Below, piece after piece: positions 1-6,045 of a DNA stretch of 6,507 bases. Source of the DNA: an uncultured Ruminococcus sp. (GTDB taxonomy: Bacteria > Bacillota > Clostridia > Oscillospirales > Ruminococcaceae); assembly GCA_910584195.1 (NCBI GenBank), contig CAJTYV010000080.1, positions 1 to 6,507 of the forward strand, written 5' to 3'. Numbering within the stretch: the stretch's first letter is position 1; the number at the start of each line of letters is the position of its first letter. Both the position numbers and the translations under genes were made by a program. Under the pieces are notes generated by a model. It saw only the letters and a program-made list of their open reading frames with translations, had not been told where the DNA came from and searched no databases.

Positions 1-307
1 AAGGTTTTGTTAGATAGTCATCAGCCCCCGCCCGTAAACCACGCACTTTTGAAGCGCTATCATTTTTTGATGTAAACATCAGGATTGGCAGGCTGCTTTC
101 CTTTCTAATCTGCTCCAAAGTTTCAAAGCCGTCAAAGCCGGGCATCATAACATCCAATATGACAAGCTGGTATTCTTTTTCCTTCAGTTGCATCAAGCCG
201 GATTTTCCGGAATAACAGCAGTCGGCTTCTATGCTTTCCTGTAAAACACTCTGCTTGATTAGTGCACAAAGCTCCTTATCATCATCTATAATCAAAATCC
301 TGTTCAT
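1..307 (-). CDS. Response regulator, receiver domain (partial, cut by window edge)
   Basis: The 102 visible codons form a nearly complete CheY-like receiver domain. It opens MNRILIIDDD, which gives the acidic pocket (D8-D10). The phosphoacceptor is D52 in LVILDVMMPG, the switch Thr is T79 in ILMFTS, and the conserved Lys is K101 in DDYLTKP. This pattern is typical of OmpR/PhoB-type transcription factors, so a winged-helix DNA-binding domain is expected beyond the left edge, probably followed by a partner kinase; neither can be seen. The start at 307 is supported by GGAGG at 318-322 and by a good promoter further upstream. The protein differs clearly from the second regulator at 5022-5702, so it is not a duplicate of it. 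The signal sensed cannot be inferred. Confidence 0.93.
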   Translation of the reverse strand, partial: MNRILIIDDDKELCALIKQSVLQESIEADCCYSGKSGLMQLKEKEYQLVILDVMMPGFDGFETLEQIRKESSLPILMFTSKNDSASKVRGLRAGADDYLTKP

Positions 308-369
308 TATTGACGTTCCTCCGTTCATGAAATTACACATCCATATGCCGAGATTACAGCCACATTACA

Positions 370-398
370 ATTATATGTGGAGATTTGGACAATGACAA
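370..398 (-). promoter_or_regulatory. Sigma-A-type promoter for the left response regulator
   Basis: On the minus strand TTGTCA (393-398) is followed after exactly 17 bp by a perfect TATAAT (370-375). Transcription would start near 363 and give a leader of about 55 nt before the ATG at 307. The -10 lies inside a dyad: CCACAT (360-365) pairs with ATGTGG (375-380) across 9 bp. This could be an operator, since a protein bound there would cover the -10 and the start site. The match to the consensus is seen directly; the regulatory role is inferred. Confidence 0.75.
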
Positions 399-427
399 GT
401 ACCTAAAATTGCATTGTGAAAAATCTA

Positions 428-571
428 GTAACAGTTCAGCCTTTCGGCTTCCCTGTTACGGAATCTGCCCATTCCAAATCGCCTTCGGCGAGGGTCAGAT
501 TCTTTCTCGGCCAAATTGACGTGCTCGTACGGACTTTGCAGCAAGTGCAAAGTCCTGGGCTGAACTGTTAC
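428..571. mobile_element. 144-bp miniature inverted-repeat element (MITE) with 8-bp target duplication
   Basis: The ends are perfect 14-bp inverted repeats, GTAACAGTTCAGCC (428-441) and GGCTGAACTGTTAC (558-571). The directly repeated octamer AAAATCTA flanks them at 420-427 and 572-579, as expected for a target site duplication. No protein is encoded. The inside is highly structured: GAATCTG (461-467) pairs with CAGATTC (496-502) around a CGCC-TTC-GGCG hairpin (480-490), and GGACTTTGCA (531-540) pairs perfectly with TGCAAAGTCC (546-555). The left arm can also fold on itself (428-434 with 453-459, 438-441 with 446-449). GTAA termini with 8-bp duplications are the known signature of IS66-family elements, so a non-autonomous IS66 derivative is the best guess. 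Removing the element and one octamer restores an ATCTAAACTT decamer. Confidence 0.85.
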
Positions 572-574
572 AAA

Positions 575-601
575 ATCTAAACTTAGGAGAAATCCAAACT
601 T
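575..601 (+). repeat. Left pair of ATCYAAACTT decamers
   Basis: ATCTAAACTT (575-584) and ATCCAAACTT (592-601) lie 17 bp apart, start to start. The 27-bp unit matches 6072-6098 at 25 of 27 positions in the same orientation. It matches the inverted pair at 6311-6337 at 22 of 27 positions. The first decamer has part of the target duplication of the adjacent miniature element as its 5' half. The unit lies outside the transporter cargo on the left, while the main array lies outside it on the right. Confidence 0.8.
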
Positions 602-771
602 TTTTATTTTTCAGGCTTATCTCCGCTCTTTGTGCGAAATCGGATTTTCTCCCGATAATTACCGAATAGCGGTTCGCTGTGTCCGCCCTCCTTTCTCCCG
701 GATTCCGGGCATAGAAAAAGCAGGATACCTTTTCAGGTTTCCTGCTTGGTTGGCAAGCGGTTTTATGACCC
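602..771. other. Gene-free spacer with hairpins
   Basis: I see no credible gene here on either strand. Open frames crossing this stretch also run through the miniature element or antisense to the transposase remnant, and they lack ribosome binding sites. It contains the short palindrome CCCGGATTCCGGG (697-709) and the terminator-like hairpin listed separately. It may be non-coding flank of the IS91-type element whose transposase remnant follows, but the sequence alone does not prove this. Confidence 0.5.
713..746 (-). terminator. Rho-independent terminator, minus strand
   Basis: On the minus strand AGCAGGAAACCT (746-735), a GAAA loop (734-731) and AGGTATCCTGCT (730-719) form a 12-bp stem with a single mismatch. 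It is followed directly by a TTTTTC tract. The orientation fits termination of minus-strand transcripts, most simply those from the XRE/TPR gene that ends at 991. The IS91 remnant now sits between that gene and the hairpin. The plus strand has no T-run after the stem. Confidence 0.65.
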
Positions 772-969
772 AAATGCACCCATCGGATTGCCAACAGCAG
801 TCACCGCATCATCTGCATGGACGGTGAAAACGTTACTTTTTCTGTAAAAGATTACCGGAACAAGGGGCAATGGAAAGAACAGACCATTTCCGGTTTTGAA
901 TTTATACGGCGGTTTCTGATGCATGTGCCGCCAAAACTACTTTTTCGTTTACCCCACTATCAATTCTAA
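772..969 (+). pseudogene. IS91-family transposase, C-terminal remnant
   Basis: Translating from 772 gives a segment that closely follows the conserved late part of IS91-type (Y2/HUH, Putative_transposase) proteins. THRIANSSHRI matches the usual THRVAISNHRI. DGENVTFSVKDYRN matches the VTFRYKDYR motif, and GFEFIRRFLMHVPPK matches EFIRRFLLHVLPK. The last residues, FRLPHY, sit where the family has VRIRHYG but are eroded, and a stop follows at 967-969. The frame is closed upstream by TGA at 766-768, so the catalytic HUH and tyrosine motifs are missing. These transposases normally exceed 350 residues, so this is a dead fragment. It is the only plus-strand coding remnant in the window. Family assignment is from recall of conserved motifs; the decay is seen directly. 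Confidence 0.8.
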
Positions 970-990
970 CCTAAATAATTTGCCAATGTT

Positions 991-1830
991 TTATTTTTTC
1001 TTCATATCCAGCCTTTTTGCACTTTCTTCAGCCATGTCTGCTTCAACATCAAAGCCATTTTTACGAAGTTTCTCAGCAATTTCCTGATACAGCTTATACG
1101 CATCCCTGCCCTTCCCTATTTTTTCATATAGCATCGCCTTACAATATAACTCATCATAAAAAGGTGTTCCTATTGCACCGGCTCTGTCAAAATATTGGAT
1201 TGCCTCATCATATTTTTCAAGTTTCCCACAAACTTCTCCGCCATGGATATATAACTCCCAGGTATCCGGAAATTTTTCTACGGCCTTTAAAAAACATTTG
1301 TAAGCTTCCTCACCTTTCCCCACTGCAAAAAGGAAAGAAATACGGCATGCACAGGCTCTGTAGAATGAATTTTCATCAAAGTCGGAACCTTCTTTCAAGA
1401 TAGTATCATACCACTCCATCGCCGTATTTTTACAATATTCAAACATCCACTGATGAATGATTGCATAATTCCATTTATCTTCCACGGAAAGTACACCGCC
1501 ATGCATAAGCTTTTTATACTCCAAAAGACAATGTATAAAATCCTCCGGTTTCCGTGTCTTTTCATAAACAGCGGTCAAACGTTGTGCATAGTTATTATAT
1601 GCAACTGAGTTCCTTTTGTAAAAATCATCTACCGTTACGCCATAGAGCCTTGCTAAAACAGGAAGAGTCAAAACGTCCGGCAAAGTTGTTCCGCATTCCC
1701 ACCTCGAAACAGTCTGTACATTTACATTCAGATTGTTGGCTACCTGCTCTTGTGTATAATTTTTTGACAAACGGAAAAGAGAAGGTAATGTCTTATTTTG
1801 TGAGCGGTATCGCAAAATTTGTATGGTCAT
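991..1830 (-). CDS. XRE-family HTH regulator with C-terminal TPR-like repeats
   Basis: About 279 residues. Residues 15-73 form an XRE/Cro-type helix-turn-helix, with YTQEQVANNLNV as helices 2 and 3 and NVQTVSRWECG as the recognition helix, followed by the usual LPVLARLYGVTVDDFY end. The rest is helical, with TPR-like stretches such as EEAYKCFLKAVEKFPDTWELYIHGG and EKYDEAIQYFDRAGAIG split across several repeats. Such proteins are cytoplasmic regulators whose TPR part often binds a peptide or partner protein; the ligand here is unknown. The start is uncertain. ATG at 1830 is preferred to TTG at 1836, but neither has a recognisable ribosome binding site. The residues before the HTH (TIQILRYRSQNK) do not look like a family N-terminus, so the 5' end may have been rearranged. 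It is the only complete gene between the GNAT remnant and the transposase remnant. Confidence 0.85.
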   Translation of the reverse strand: MTIQILRYRSQNKTLPSLFRLSKNYTQEQVANNLNVNVQTVSRWECGTTLPDVLTLPVLARLYGVTVDDFYKRNSVAYNNYAQRLTAVYEKTRKPEDFIHCLLEYKKLMHGGVLSVEDKWNYAIIHQWMFEYCKNTAMEWYDTILKEGSDFDENSFYRACACRISFLFAVGKGEEAYKCFLKAVEKFPDTWELYIHGGEVCGKLEKYDEAIQYFDRAGAIGTPFYDELYCKAMLYEKIGKGRDAYKLYQEIAEKLRKNGFDVEADMAEESAKRLDMKKK

Positions 1831-1858
1831 AAACAAACGACGTAGTCTGAAGTACGAT

Positions 1859-2180
1859 TCACAATTCTTTTACCAGACATAGTGTCAAATCATCATCATT
1901 CCTGCAGACGTCCAGATATATTTCATTGCAATGCTGCCTGGCAATGTTTTCCACTCGCCTTTTTTCTGATTATAAATCCTATAAAATTATCGTTTCTTTT
2001 GTCGGCAATCACTTTAAAGCCCTTGTCATTCTTCCAACATTGGATTGTATTCCGGCTGTCAGTAATCGAATTGTAGAAATCAATCCCGCTTTTTCTCAAA
2101 GTCTCGTCAAGACACATTTCATATAAAGCCTTTGCATCGCTGTCCTGCCAATTTCTCAATATCAAATCTCTTGTTTCCAT
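1859..2180 (-). pseudogene. GNAT acetyltransferase, decayed (frameshift and internal loss)
   Basis: The gene begins well: GGAGG at 2190-2194 precedes ATG at 2180. The opening METRDLILRNWQDSDAKALYE is the standard N-terminus of RimJ/RimL-type GNAT N-acetyltransferases, and FKVIADKRNDNFIGFI fits strands 2 to 4. The reading frame then stops after 85 residues (1923), about half the family length of 150-190. Next to a run of six A (1962-1967), a second frame opens and continues to a stop at 1859-1861. It contains ARQHCNEIYLDVCRNDD, which resembles the late GNAT strand ahead of the LYEKLGF motif. The acetyl-CoA loop (Q/RxxGxG/A) is not visible in either frame, so some central sequence also seems to be lost. 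It follows the kinase gene in the same direction and may once have ended that operon. Assigning the second frame to the same gene is inference. Confidence 0.65.
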
Positions 2181-2254
2181 GGATTATTTCCTCCGCGAAT
2201 TACATTCTGCAATATATCTTTCCCATATTTCCGGTGTTACTTCCATTTATACTT

Positions 2255-3151
2255 TTATTCTACTGTTTGCGGAAAGTCTATACAGACACTTAGTACACTG
2301 TCGTGATATTGTGCTGTAATAGTTCCCTGCATTTGTTCAACCAATGTTTTTGCGATAGCTAACCCTAACCCTGTTGAGTTCCTTGCTGTTTCCACAGAAA
2401 AGAAGCGGTTAAACAGTTTTCCAACCTGTACATCATTTAGATTTTTCGCTGTATTTGAGAAAATAATTTCCCCCGTTTCGGACAATAAAACATTCAAATC
2501 ACCGTCGCTGTATTTCACCGCATTATTCAGAATATTGTTCAATACACGCAGGAAAGCAGTTCTGTTCAAAGTACGCATAATCTTTTTTTCAGTAATGTCT
2601 ATTTGCGGAGTAATGCTACATTTCGTCAATGTAGCATAAAATGATACAATACTTTGTTCTAATATATCATTCACACATAAAGGCTCTAACTGCATAGGCT
2701 CTTGTACCGACATGATAATCGAATAGCGGAACAACTCTTCCGTTAATTGCTTTAATACTTCTGCACGGTTTTGAATAGCCATGACATAATGAGTGACTTT
2801 TTCGGACTTTTCTTCATCCCGAAGCAAATCCAAATATCCACAAATTGCAGTTAAGGGTGTCCGCAAATCGTGAGAAATATTCGTTATGGTATCTTTCAAC
2901 TCCCTGTCTCCGTCTAGGTATTGCCTGCGTTGTCGGCGAAGCTGCCTAAGCTGCCTGTTTAGGTCAGATGTCAGTAATCGCATCTGTCTGTCGCTGGAAG
3001 ATATAGAAATAAGGGTATTCGTATCTGTTTTCAGCCAGTCTGTAAGCTGTACCCGTATTTCTTCCATGCTCACTTTCAACGTATGAATTTTCACGCTGAG
3101 AAACAGAACAACGGCAGACAGAATACTACACAAAACCCAAGGCAAAAGCAT
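2255..3151 (-). CDS. Sensor histidine kinase, short-sensor type
   Basis: 298 residues. A single clear membrane helix lies at about 2-22 (LLPWVLCSILSAVVLFLSV) with no large outer domain, as in intramembrane-sensing kinases linked to peptide-responsive ABC transporters. A linker rich in Gln and Arg (about 54-80) leads to the HisKA domain, with H94 in ITNISHDLRTPL. The HATPase domain has its N box in VLNNILNNAVKYSDG (204-217) and the G2 box STGLGLAIAK (259-268). The usual DxGxG G1 box is replaced by IIFSNTAKNL, a variant common in this kinase subgroup. The start at 3151 is chosen because GGAGGT (3158-3163) lies 6 nt upstream; the open frame reaches 3226 but overlaps the permease gene there. It starts 14 nt after the permease stop and is the last intact gene of the operon. 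The likely partner is the regulator at 5022-5702. Confidence 0.93.
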   Translation of the reverse strand: MLLPWVLCSILSAVVLFLSVKIHTLKVSMEEIRVQLTDWLKTDTNTLISISSSDRQMRLLTSDLNRQLRQLRRQRRQYLDGDRELKDTITNISHDLRTPLTAICGYLDLLRDEEKSEKVTHYVMAIQNRAEVLKQLTEELFRYSIIMSVQEPMQLEPLCVNDILEQSIVSFYATLTKCSITPQIDITEKKIMRTLNRTAFLRVLNNILNNAVKYSDGDLNVLLSETGEIIFSNTAKNLNDVQVGKLFNRFFSVETARNSTGLGLAIAKTLVEQMQGTITAQYHDSVLSVCIDFPQTVE

Positions 3152-3165
3152 GAACATACCTCCCT

Positions 3166-4008
3166 CTATCTCAAATCTTTCCTGCGAAATAATATCAATC
3201 CACAGCCGCATGATAAAATAATCCACGCCGCTGAAGCCGAGAACATCTCCATATAGCTGGCGTGTTCAATAAAATACATTCCACTAAGCTGCAAGGACTG
3301 TCCTCCCGGAATTACTTCAAAAACAATTTCATAAATTCGCCGCTCTGTCCCCTCTAAATAATCGAGATTACGAATCCATTTAGAATTGCTTCCATCATCA
3401 ATTTCACCTATCCCCAAGGACGCATCCGGAATATAATAATATTCTGTTTCGTCCAGCCGGTTCCCTATAACAATGCCGAAAAATAATTGCGCAAATGAAA
3501 GTAAAATGCAGACAACAGCTACAACGGTACGGTTAGGGATTACCATGACAAAAAAACAGTAAATTGCCGTATAAGCCGCACTCAAGGCAAACACGCAAAT
3601 CCCTTGTAAAAGAATCTCTGAAAGTTCAGTGTGGAAAAATCCCAAAAATGGAACGCCAACCAAAAGCGAAGAAATCAGACACCCCATGCACATAATCCAT
3701 CCCGCAATAATACAAGTAAATATATTTGCAAGATAAATGTCTGAACGGTCATAACCTGAAATAATTTTATTTCTGATTGTACCATACTCATATTCAGCAC
3801 CTACAAAAAGACTGATAAAGACGGAAAGGATAATACCAATCACATATGCCTGTATCCAAAATGCTTCCTCTAAATAATGTACTTCTACCGTATCTTGGAT
3901 AATAGCGATTTTTTGTATAATGCAAAAAACATTCAACACCAAAAAACAAAACCAAAACACTCCATTTTTCCAAAGCCTTGCTAAATTAGCGTTTAAAAGT
4001 TTAATCAT
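3166..4008 (-). CDS. ABC-2-type transporter permease
   Basis: 280 residues with six predicted membrane helices at about 17-36, 52-71, 95-118, 134-156, 160-182 and 257-275. The motif GAEYEYGTIRNKIISGYDRSD (70-90) after helix 2 is typical of ABC-2 permeases of the BcrB/lantibiotic-immunity kind, where it contacts the ATPase. A loop of about 75 residues between helices 5 and 6 (LDETEYYYIPDASLG onward) should face outward and may help recognise the substrate. The start at 4008 is set by GGAGG at 4017-4021, 8 nt upstream; an upstream start would run far into the ATPase gene. It overlaps the ATPase end by 8 nt (ATGATTAA), which suggests translational coupling and a fixed complex. The substrate, probably a peptide antibiotic, is inferred from family and context. 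Confidence 0.92.
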   Translation of the reverse strand: MIKLLNANLARLWKNGVFWFCFLVLNVFCIIQKIAIIQDTVEVHYLEEAFWIQAYVIGIILSVFISLFVGAEYEYGTIRNKIISGYDRSDIYLANIFTCIIAGWIMCMGCLISSLLVGVPFLGFFHTELSEILLQGICVFALSAAYTAIYCFFVMVIPNRTVVAVVCILLSFAQLFFGIVIGNRLDETEYYYIPDASLGIGEIDDGSNSKWIRNLDYLEGTERRIYEIVFEVIPGGQSLQLSGMYFIEHASYMEMFSASAAWIILSCGCGLILFRRKDLR

Positions 4009-4915
4009 GTTTTTCACCTCCAACAAGACTGATGTAAAAACTTTCCAAACTTTCGGCACGTTCCTGCATGGAAATCACGTCACAATTCTCTTTTGCCAGT
4101 TCAGAAATCAACAGGGACGCTTTCACTTTTGTAAACACGTTGGCAGTCGTATCAGACAAAATCTTATACTCGATTCCCATTCGGTCAAGTACACAGGCAA
4201 GTGCTTTTGTGCTGCTCACTTCCATAAATACACATTTTCTGCAAGCAGATTCCAAGTCTGCTGCACTTACTTCTTTTACAATAGTTCCATTGTCAATAAA
4301 GCCGTAGTGTGTTGCCAATTTTGCCAATTCGTCAAGAATATGGCTGGAAATCAGTACCGTTATCTGATGTTCCCGGTTAAGTCTCAAAATTAGTTCCCGC
4401 ATTTCAATAATACCTTGCGGATCAAGACCATTTACCGGCTCGTCTAACACAAGAAAGTCGGGATCTCCGCAAAGCGCAACCGCAATCCCTAACCGTTGCC
4501 GCATACCAAGGGAAAAATTTTTCGCTTTCTTTTTCCCGGTGTTTTCAAGGCCAACCAGCCTTAACAGCTCTTTCAGCCCGTCAAAAGAGGGCAGACCAAG
4601 GATACGGTATTGTTCTTTTAGATTTTCTTCTGCCGTCATATCAAGATAAATAGACGGTGTTTCAACGACAGCTCCCATTCTCTTGCGTGATTTGATTATT
4701 TCCTTATCCGTATTTTTCCTTCCATACAGCGTGTATTCGCCGGAAGTAGCGGTCTGCAATCCGCAGATCAAGCGAATTAGCGTTGTTTTACCAGCTCCGT
4801 TTTTTCCAACGAAACCATAGATAGCCCCTTTGGGAATGTGCATGGAAACAGCGTTCAACGCTTTGAATGCTCCATACTTTTTAGACAAAGCGTTTGTAGT
4901 TAGGACATAATCCAT
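4001..4915 (-). CDS. ABC transporter ATP-binding protein, BcrA-like
   Basis: 304 residues with all motifs of a working ATPase. Walker A is GKNGAGKTT (37-45), the signature is NFSLGMRQRLGIA (133-145), Walker B is FLVLDEP (154-160), the D-loop is NGLDPQG and the switch His is H192 in LISSH. The Q-loop position carries Glu (VVETPSIY, about 83-90), a usual change in the BcrA group. The final 90 residues form the extra C-terminal domain seen in BcrA-type proteins. Known members energise removal of bacitracin or lantibiotics from the membrane, or drive related ABC-2 exporters. GGAGG at 4924-4928 fixes the start. The gene has its own promoter and likely regulator boxes in the 106-nt gap after the response regulator gene, so it heads a second transcript with the permease and kinase. 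Confidence 0.95.
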   Translation of the reverse strand: MDYVLTTNALSKKYGAFKALNAVSMHIPKGAIYGFVGKNGAGKTTLIRLICGLQTATSGEYTLYGRKNTDKEIIKSRKRMGAVVETPSIYLDMTAEENLKEQYRILGLPSFDGLKELLRLVGLENTGKKKAKNFSLGMRQRLGIAVALCGDPDFLVLDEPVNGLDPQGIIEMRELILRLNREHQITVLISSHILDELAKLATHYGFIDNGTIVKEVSAADLESACRKCVFMEVSSTKALACVLDRMGIEYKILSDTTANVFTKVKASLLISELAKENCDVISMQERAESLESFYISLVGGEKHD

Positions 4916-4934
4916 AAATTTAGCCTCCTTTTCT

Positions 4935-4951
4935 GCACAAGTATTTTGTGC
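4935..4951 (-). other. Small leader hairpin before the ATPase gene
   Basis: GCACAA (minus strand 4951-4946) pairs with TTGTGC (4940-4935) around a 5-nt loop, between the TATAAT box and the GGAGG site. It has no T-run after it, so it is not a terminator. It would form near the 5' end of the transporter mRNA and could protect the message or affect translation. Confidence 0.35.
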
Positions 4952-4962
4952 TAGATGTTGGC

Positions 4963-5019
4963 ATTATAGCAAGAAATGGTTGAGAAAACAGTTAAGAAAA
5001 TAGTTGAGATTTAGTTGAG
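4963..5019 (-). promoter_or_regulatory. Extended -10 promoter with four direct-repeat regulator boxes
   Basis: On the minus strand TGCTATAAT is an extended -10 (TATAAT at 4963-4968). No good -35 exists at the expected distance, which suggests dependence on an activator. Upstream lie CTCAAC (5014-5019), CTCAAC (5003-5008), CTTAAC (4991-4996) and CTCAAC (4979-4984). Their starts are 11, 12 and 12 bp apart, close to one helical turn, so all face the same side of the DNA. OmpR/PhoB-family regulators bind such tandem direct repeats. The array begins 2 bp after the stop of the adjacent regulator gene and leads into the transporter-kinase genes. The binding partner is inferred. Confidence 0.75.
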
Positions 5020-5021
5020 AT

Positions 5022-5702
5022 TTATTCCGACTTCAATTTGAAGCCAATCCCCCATACTGCATCTATATATTCTTTTCCCCCAATATCCCGTAACTTTTTT
5101 CGCAAGTGGCTGATATGCGTTTTTAGTGAACTGTCCGTGCAATCGGGAGTGTCCTCGCTAATGCGTTCAAGCAATAAAGACTTCGCTATTACTTGTGACG
5201 GGTTCTGCATGAGAATTTTTAAGATTGCATATTCCGTCCTCGTTAAATTCACTCCTTGCTGTCCTGCAAAGACTTCATGCGTCATTATGTCCAGCCGCAG
5301 ATTATCAAAAGATAAAAAGGAAGAAGGACATTCCTTGGAATTAACCGCAGTTACGCCACTTCGGAGTGCAACGGTAATTCTTGCAAGCAGCTCTTTCATT
5401 TCAAAAGGTTTCGTAATATAATCTGCTGCACCGCCAAGTAAAAGTTCAACCTTATCATCTATATCAATCTTTGCACTGACAACGATAACAGGTATGTCCT
5501 TTATTTGTGGCAGCACTTCTTCACCGGAAAGACCGGGAAGCATTAAATCAAGCAGAATAAGGTCGGGTTTTGACGCAGACAGCACATATAATGCTTCTGT
5601 TCCCGAATAAGCCCGTGATACTTGATAGTCCTCTTTTATAAGTGCTTCTTCAATGATATTCCCAATATGAATATCATCATCAATAATCAAAATATGCTTC
5701 AT
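5022..5702 (-). CDS. OmpR/PhoB-family response regulator
   Basis: 226 residues, the normal length for this family. The receiver domain (1-110) has the acidic pocket IIDDD (D8-D10), phosphoacceptor D52 in LILLDLMLPG, switch S76 in VIVVSA and K98 in DYITKPF. The C-terminal winged helix (about 128-226) includes VNLTRTEYAILKILMQNPSQVI, the recognition-helix region DCTDSSLKTHISHLRKKL and the end hairpin YIDAVWGIGFKL. It most likely receives phosphate from the kinase at 2255-3151 and activates the transporter promoter just downstream. Its ATG overlaps the stop of the small HTH gene (ATGA), and a GGGGGA stretch about 8 nt upstream serves as a weak ribosome site, so translation is probably coupled. 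Receiver and DNA-binding domains both look intact. Confidence 0.95.
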   Translation of the reverse strand: MKHILIIDDDIHIGNIIEEALIKEDYQVSRAYSGTEALYVLSASKPDLILLDLMLPGLSGEEVLPQIKDIPVIVVSAKIDIDDKVELLLGGAADYITKPFEMKELLARITVALRSGVTAVNSKECPSSFLSFDNLRLDIMTHEVFAGQQGVNLTRTEYAILKILMQNPSQVIAKSLLLERISEDTPDCTDSSLKTHISHLRKKLRDIGGKEYIDAVWGIGFKLKSE

Positions 5703-5884
5703 TTCAAATTCCCCCGCTTTTCTTTTAATCTTCCGTCTATGGGTTTTTCAGCGTCCTTTGGTATTAACCAGACTGTTCCCATTTTTTCTGCCCCCGCAAT
5801 TCGTCCGGCAGAGCAGTAATAATTTATCATACGGGGAGAGATACCCCATTTTTCTCCTGCCTGTTTAAGCGTCATGTAATCCAT
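5699..5884 (-). CDS. Small HTH DNA-binding protein (MerR/excisionase-like fold)
   Basis: 61 residues. MTLKQAGEKWGISPRMINYYCSAGRI is a helix-turn-helix of the MerR/excisionase type: alternating helix, turn GISPR, recognition helix MINYYCSAGRI. A hydrophobic wing (MGTVWLIPKDAEKPIDGR) and a basic tail follow. Single-domain proteins of this kind are common in Clostridia as accessory regulators or element-linked factors; the target is unknown. GGAGG at 5891-5895, 6 nt upstream, supports the ATG at 5884. It is the first gene of the operon, shares ATGA with the response regulator, and sits behind a promoter with an AT-rich dyad that it might bind itself. No effector domain is present, so ligand sensing is unlikely. 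Confidence 0.85.
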   Translation of the reverse strand: MDYMTLKQAGEKWGISPRMINYYCSAGRIAGAEKMGTVWLIPKDAEKPIDGRLKEKRGNLK

Positions 5885-5910
5885 AATGCACCTCCGATAT
5901 AATATTCTAT

Positions 5911-5939
5911 ATTATATTTCGCTTTCTCGAAGAATACAA
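5911..5939 (-). promoter_or_regulatory. Promoter of the HTH-regulator operon
   Basis: On the minus strand TTGTAT (5934-5939) is followed after exactly 17 bp by TATAAT (5911-5916). The expected start site is near 5904, giving a short leader before ATG at 5884. A perfect 9-bp inverted repeat, ATATAATAT-TCT-ATATTATAT (5897-5917), covers the -10 and the start region. It could be an operator for the small HTH protein, though AT-rich dyads of this sort also arise by chance. Confidence 0.7.
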
Positions 5940-6045
5940 GTGTAGCAACTGAACACTATACGAATTATTTTGCAGAAATTATATAAATATGCGCATACAG
6001 AGCGCAGAATGAGGGGGATTCCGTAGTAGTCGGCACTGTGGGAAA

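Noticed and set aside
428..571. Stable structured ncRNA or riboswitch
   Set aside because: The hairpins are strong, but the perfect inverted ends and the 8-bp target duplication are better explained by a mobile element. There is no gene directly downstream for it to control.
495..794. Open frame of 99 codons, minus strand
   Set aside because: It runs through the miniature element, the decamer pair and the terminator, and is antisense to the transposase remnant. There is no ribosome site.
630..827. Open frame of 65 codons, plus strand
   Set aside because: It overlaps the transposase remnant in the wrong frame. The conserved IS91 motifs are in the frame that includes 817-819.
1883..1888. Perfect TTGACA on the minus strand upstream of the XRE/TPR gene
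   Set aside because: No acceptable -10 at 16-18 bp, and it lies within the GNAT remnant. It is probably chance.
2184..2246. 20-codon minus-strand frame between kinase and GNAT remnant (MEVTPEIWERYIAECNSRRK)
   Set aside because: It ends across the GNAT ribosome site, which could suggest translational coupling. It has no ribosome site of its own and matches nothing I recognise, so it is too weak to call a gene.
5990..6006. TGCGC...GCGCA hairpin
   Set aside because: Only a 5-bp stem with no T-run and no nearby gene end.
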